Of a stretch of DNA of 64,000 bases, positions 59,181 to 64,000 are shown piece after piece. The stretch is from Siderastrea radians (lineage: Eukaryota; Cnidaria; Anthozoa; Scleractinia; Rhizangiidae): contig OZ024887.1 of assembly GCA_964017195.1 (NCBI GenBank), positions 65,293,246 through 65,357,245 on the forward strand, read 5' to 3'. Every line of letters begins with the position of its first letter. Position 1 is the stretch's first letter. The notes under the pieces were generated by a model. It saw only the letters and a list, made by a program, of their open reading frames with translations. It did no database searches and had not been told where the DNA came from. The position numbers and the translations under genes are program-made.

Positions 59181-60519
59181 AAAGCCTCCAAACCGATTGA
59201 TTGCCGCTGTATATAAGCCTCCAAACAGCCCCACAAGAAAGAAATGCTCATTAATGAGCTTTCATCTGAGAACATTTGTTTACTTTCTTACTTTGCTGAG
59301 TTGACGCTTGTCATCGCGTCACCTGCCGTGCCACTGTATCCTCGAATCAAAAGCCAAAATTTATCACCCTCGTCAGCCACTTTAAATGTCGTATATTCAG
59401 CGTATGCAGTGTTCCCATTTAAGTCCTTCAAGTCAACTCTCAACACCACGTCATCAGCGGCTGTCAAACGGTGGAGTTTGTCGTTTCCAAGCCAAAACAC
59501 GCCCTTCAGAGTTCCAAATCCATTCTTGTAGGACGTCCAACCAAGATAAAAATCGACAGAGCCATCCAAACGTCTCTGAAAAACGGTCCAGCCTCCACCG
59601 TCCGTGGTCATGTCACACAACGCGTACATCGGTTTGCCGCCATCTGGATTGATGGTGTACACTCCACTGGATGTGAAGCCATCTTGGAGAAGTTGGGAGC
59701 AACTTTTAGCTTCTATTGAGTTAGTTGAAAACGATAAATCTTAACAATACTCAAGTCCTTTTAGAAATTGAATCGCGCAAACACTCGAAGGATTTTGGGC
59801 TGAATTCCAAGTAACTTGGAAAAGAGGCGTGCTCTCGCCTATCAGTTTACATCAGTGTGCGCAAATCGACCAGCAAATTTTTCATAAAGTAAAGCAATAG
59901 TAAATTGGTGATGCACAACCAACCAGCATTCTTATCACACAAAATGATACCAGTTTTTCACTTACTACAAGGCTTTCCTGTATAGCCATCGCTACATTTG
60001 CATCTTACACTGTCATCCTGGTAGTTTGGGATGCAGATTCCTTTGTCACCGCAAATAGAACTGTCCGCTTCACAGGCACTCTGTTTGAAAATGTGAATCA
60101 ACATGGTTTTAGTTTTGTTGTTACTATTACATAATGATGCTTCACGAACATTATTATCGCTTTTCCGTTGACTTAATAAGTTTGTTAGTTAGCTGCGAGA
60201 ACTGCAAACGAGTACTTTTTTTTCAAAATGGTGGGCGGTGAAAGTAAGCATATCGAACTCACCGAAGAACTGGGCGAAGAATCCGGGAGAAACAGGGATA
60301 TTTGTAGAAGGTGATGTAGAAATCAAAGGCACAGCACAGCAGAACTGAGGCAAGGTGAAAGTTTTATTGAATCCTCGACATATTTTATCGCTGTTTGCTT
60401 TAAACAGCTTCGGCAGGAACTCTGAATCCATGTTTCCTATAGCTCATGCAAAGACAAGACACGCAAAAGCAAAAGCTGTCACGTTACCTGCACTCCTCTG
60501 CACTTGTAATCCTCATCCT

Positions 60520-61707
60520 CAGCAACTGCCAACAATTTTTAAATAAATATGTACTCAATGATATAAAACTTGAAATAAATATCGGGATGTATTCAATGAT
60601 GTAAAATTTAAAATAAATACATTGTATGTATACAATGATATATAAAAACTTGGAGAGCAATCTATTTTGATATGATAATAACACTATTACAATCAAATAT
60701 AATTTTAAATTCATTTGCATAGAGCTGTTTATATATTTTAGGCTTTTATGGGAGAGGAACAGAAGAGGGCAAGGACTAAGGAAGTGCACTGGAAAGCCTT
60801 CCACTCCCAGTGGCTTCCTACTCTCCCACTGTGTCTACATCTTCACAAAGCTGTTACATTAAATTATAACCCTTAACTTCCCAGCAAAGGGTTAGAAGGC
60901 AAATTTATGAGCTACGTTTTTGAAAAGAATTGTTTTTAAGTTAAGGAAATAACAGTTTATGTACTTTATATTTTATAAATTAATCTTTCTGGACACCACT
61001 GTTTGTATCAAATCATTTCATATGAATATGTCTTTTATAAAAAATCCATACATGTATATCAATAATATTACACAGTTTTTCACTGTAAATAGCTATTTAC
61101 TTTTGAAATCTCCTTCAGTAAATTAAATTTTAAAGCGAACAATAAAAAGTGTTTTGTCATAAAATAAACTTAAAAATGTAAAGTAACGTAACAGTACAAG
61201 CTACGTATTTAGTAAAACAAAGTTCCATTGCTTTTAATTAATTCAACAGCAAATTGTGCATAAGGAAAATATTTTCTCAAAAAAAAAACATTAATGGGGC
61301 TGTAGCCAAAACAAATTCTTGCAGAGGAAATGGGCCAAAAACAAAAACATTCTGGCAGGCTAAAAATCCCCCACCCACCCCCCCCCCCCATCACTTTTCT
61401 AATGGTCCGTCCCTTATAGCTGTTTCTCCACTGCTTGAAACTGATAATTAAAAATATATCCCCGAAGGGCACGTAGATTTTCTAATCTCACATTTTGTTA
61501 TAGATACGATAAATTGGTAACTGGACTTCGTGTCTTACAACTTAGGGGTAATCGTGCTCGTAATTTCAAATCGTCCACGCCCTACTCCCTCAAATGTACT
61601 CCACTCAGTCCAGTTACCAATACTTATCGTAGTGTAGTTCACCTGCTATCCTTTGTGTTGTAATTCTCAATTCAATTCTATTTTATATTTGTTTAATCCA
61701 TTTACAG
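60520..61707. other. AT-rich DNA with no gene
   Basis: Starts at the breakpoint of the third FReD unit. It contains AATAAATA-type tandem sequence (about 60540-60650), a poly-C/poly-A region near 61280-61390, and an inverted pair TTGGTAACTGGACT/AGTCCAGTTACCAA at about 61514 and 61608 (a small MITE-like repeat). Confidence 0.4.
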
Positions 61708-61947
61708 TAACACGCAATTTTCAACTAAAGATGTTGACAACGACTTGATTGATAGAAACTGTGCCATAATGTACCGACGGAGGTGGTTGGTGGTATCACG
61801 AATGCCATCGAGCTAACCTCAACGGTTTATATCATGGCGGGCCACATAATTCCTATGCTGATGGAGTCAACTGGTTTTCCTTTAGAGGGTTCTGGTACTC
61901 TCTGAAACGCACCGAGATGAAAGTGAGGCCCGTCCTTGGCCACTAAA
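61708..61947 (+). pseudogene. Isolated FReD C-terminal exon, frameshifted
   Basis: After an acceptor (TTTACAG) the frame reads [20 protein letters not shown]. It shifts by one base near 61785 and continues [20 protein letters not shown] then [16 protein letters not shown] and a stop. It is more diverged from genes B and B' than these are from each other. No other exon of this gene was found upstream. Confidence 0.75.
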
Positions 61948-64000
61948 AGGACTAGGAGCACGACCGCTCCGGTACGTGACATCTACTCACAAAATTCATA
62001 AAGCGACATTTACATTTCTTTACTAACTGAATATTTAAAAAGTTATAAAACTCTGCCCTCAACAACTTTTTCAAGGAGTCGATATAACATACACTGTCAT
62101 CGCCCAGAATGCCGCGATACATCCGGGACTTTTACGCCCTTTCTCGCGCGAACATTTGAAAGCTCGTTAGCGAAAGTACACAAAATAACAAAGAAAGTTG
62201 GGCAAAACCGGTCAGCACCACTCGGAAGTTTTGATTTTACGGGAAAACGGTTAAGTTTATTGGTTAGCGTTCACATGGCTTTTGTAGAAGGGATGTTAAT
62301 AAAGCAAATGCGACTGTTTGTAGGTGTGTAGCTGTTTGGGAAGCATTATCGTTTTCGACCTCAAATGTAGCTATTTTTACGCTCCGTCTGTATGGGACCG
62401 ACACTTTTAGATTGAAAATCTCGAGAAATAAGATGTAAGCAAGTTAGCGTTCATATGGCTTTTTACGCTTGACATTTAAAGACTCACTTGCCGAGTTTTC
62501 GCGCAAATCTGACAGTTGGAAGTATTATCGATTTCAGCTTTTCTGGAACCAACTCCCGCAAAACTGAACTTACATGCAAATACGTCCCACAGAGCCCCCC
62601 ACGGGAGTTGATTTGACCGCTTTTAAACTTCCCGCGAGTGTTCTAATGAATTCATAAATCCGCCTCCATAAACAATAGAGCACAAGCCATTGTAATTAAG
62701 CATTGTATTGCGGTGTGAGTCAGTAAAGTGTGAGAAACTGATAATAACACCAGAATTCCGCAAAAAAAAATCCAAAAAAAGACACACACACGTGTTTTCG
62801 CGATCGCTGTATGTTACGCAGATGTTACGTCTCCACGATAACTGCGATCATAAACAGCTTAACGAACACCTCGCACATATTGGCCACGCATAGAAGCATA
62901 TTCCCCTTTCTAGTATGATCCAGATGATTATTGGCGTAAATAAAAACGTTTTAAATGCTTTGTTCACGCAAAAGCATTATTTTAATAGACACCGGCGGGC
63001 GCTTGTTTATTTATGATCACACTATAAAGAAAGTAAGGCTTGTTTATTTCACTTTTCTCTTTGTCTTCCTGCATTGTTAAGATTATTTTGGTAAACTGAA
63101 GTCCTCAGGACTTCAGTTAAGCGGTGCTAAGGGAGCGAGCGTAATTTCCAATAACCGCAATCCGCTTGTAAAGTCATAAAATGACGCGCGTCAAAATTTG
63201 TCGCACACCGGTCTAGTCGCGCGTGGTTTAATTCATCTGAGAAGTTTTGAAAATCTGCCCTCGACTTCTTATTTAGAGAGTCACTGGTAAAAACTGTAAC
63301 TTATAGGAGAAGTTTTGGAAGTCTGCCTCCAACGCTTATTTTCATGTAACTCTACAATGAAATAATTTTGTTTTTGTATTGGATTTGCACCTTACTAACT
63401 AGCTTGTTTACTCCACTCAAGCAAAGAAACACAATATAACAAATGAAATATAAGCCTGTTAAAAATCCCAACTTCTCATCACATCACCGCTTTGTACATA
63501 GCTTGGCTTTGGAATTCAAAATGGGATTGCCGTGAACTGAACAAATCCAGCAAACGGCCAGAGCGACCTTGAACACGGGCCTTAGGATTACAAGTCCTGA
63601 GCGCCCGTAACTCTTACTAGATTGGAGGAGGGGAGAAACTCTAAAGTTCTAAGCAAAATAGCCAATATACCGTTTTGAATTTGTCTAGGAACATTTTGCC
63701 TTGGTATGTTTCCATGGCAACCAAATATTGACAGATATCTTTACCATATTATTTCAATCCTTCGTTATTGCGCCAAAGTGATTACTTCACACTGCACTAG
63801 ACAGCTAAACTACAGCCGAATCCATTATAACCGTTTTCATCTTTCACCGTTGAAAAATCAAATCATATCACTATCATTTACTTCCCAAACAATCGGAAGG
63901 CTCTAAACGTCAGCTTTCATAATTTCGTTACAGTGGCCAATTTACCTTATCAACTCAGTTAATACCGTCTTTCCAAAAACACCATTTAGTCGTACTGTTT
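61948..64000. other. No gene seen; repeat fragment at the right end
   Basis: Short frames only. 63890-63962 (AACGTCAGCTTTCATAATTT, then GTGGCCAATTTACCTTATCA) is a fragment of the hairpin family found at 49499-49667. ACACCGGTCTAG occurs at 63206 and again at the window start (position 10), but too short to interpret. Confidence 0.4.

Larger units (their letters stand above)
58273..60080 (-). pseudogene. 5'-truncated EGF-FReD lectin gene D
   Basis: Three exons with intact frame and splice sites: 60080-59966 (EGF, SACEADSSICGDKGICIPN), 59712-59292 (FReD N-terminal), 58504-58273 (FReD C-terminal, ending KPTEMKVKHNM). Very close to gene 47349-50124. The signal-peptide/PAN exon is missing: only its last ~35 bp (60485-60519) remain, after which similarity stops abruptly. 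Conserved changes include IRGYSG for IGGYSG and KPTEMK for KRTEMK. Without a signal peptide the product would not be secreted unless a new 5' exon is used. It could be transcribed from an unknown upstream promoter. Confidence 0.8.

Noticed and set aside
1..64000. tRNA, rRNA or other structured RNA genes
   Set aside because: No cloverleaf, A/B box pair or conserved rRNA segment was noticed on either strand, although a covariance search was not possible.

Overview
The window is eukaryotic nuclear DNA, AT-rich and intron-rich, with GT-AG introns and a heavy load of decayed DNA transposons and MITEs. The content (PAN/Apple-EGF-fibrinogen-domain secreted proteins, a small protein with the P2X7 C-terminal cysteine domain, a TPR gene built from duplicated exon modules, an Ngaro-type tyrosine-recombinase retrotransposon) best fits a cnidarian, probably a stony coral or sea anemone. 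The species cannot be fixed from the sequence alone.

Layout. 1.5-2.6 kb: a two-exon minus-strand gene for a P2X7-ballast-like protein. 4.2-10.8 kb: a minus-strand TPR gene of at least nine exons, in which a four-exon module (162-78-68-94 nt) occurs twice, the second time without its last exon. 10.9-29 kb: gene-poor DNA dominated by transposons. It holds two nested TIR elements with perfect 9-bp target duplications (14.7-19.0 kb), a pair of inverted ~670-bp repeats 9.3 kb apart, several MITEs, and a TIR element (27-28.6 kb) whose ORF carries an Asp run expanded by an ATC microsatellite.

29-62 kb: a tandemly duplicated cluster of head-to-head gene pairs. Each pair has a minus-strand and a plus-strand gene for secreted PAN-EGF-FReD (fibrinogen-related) proteins. 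Pair 1 (29.7-38.3 kb) is two pseudogenes. Pair 2 (47.3-54.0 kb) has one intact minus-strand gene, encoding 368 aa in four exons, and a plus-strand pseudogene. Pair 3 (58.3-61.9 kb) is a minus-strand gene lacking its first exon and a single frameshifted terminal exon on the plus strand. Because the units are alignable, each one gives the empty site for insertions in the others. This dates and delimits an Ngaro-type retrotransposon (38.6-44.6 kb; SGNH hydrolase, Gag, RT-RNase H, tyrosine recombinase), a TTAA-target element, a 1.2-kb foldback element, a TA-target MITE, a 9-bp-TSD foldback MITE and a 14-bp-TSD insertion.

Functionally, the FReD proteins would be secreted and calcium- and carbohydrate/acetyl-group-binding; such lectins are usually linked to recognition or immunity (inference from the family). 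The locus reads as an innate lectin cluster in birth-and-death turnover, with one full-length survivor in this window.
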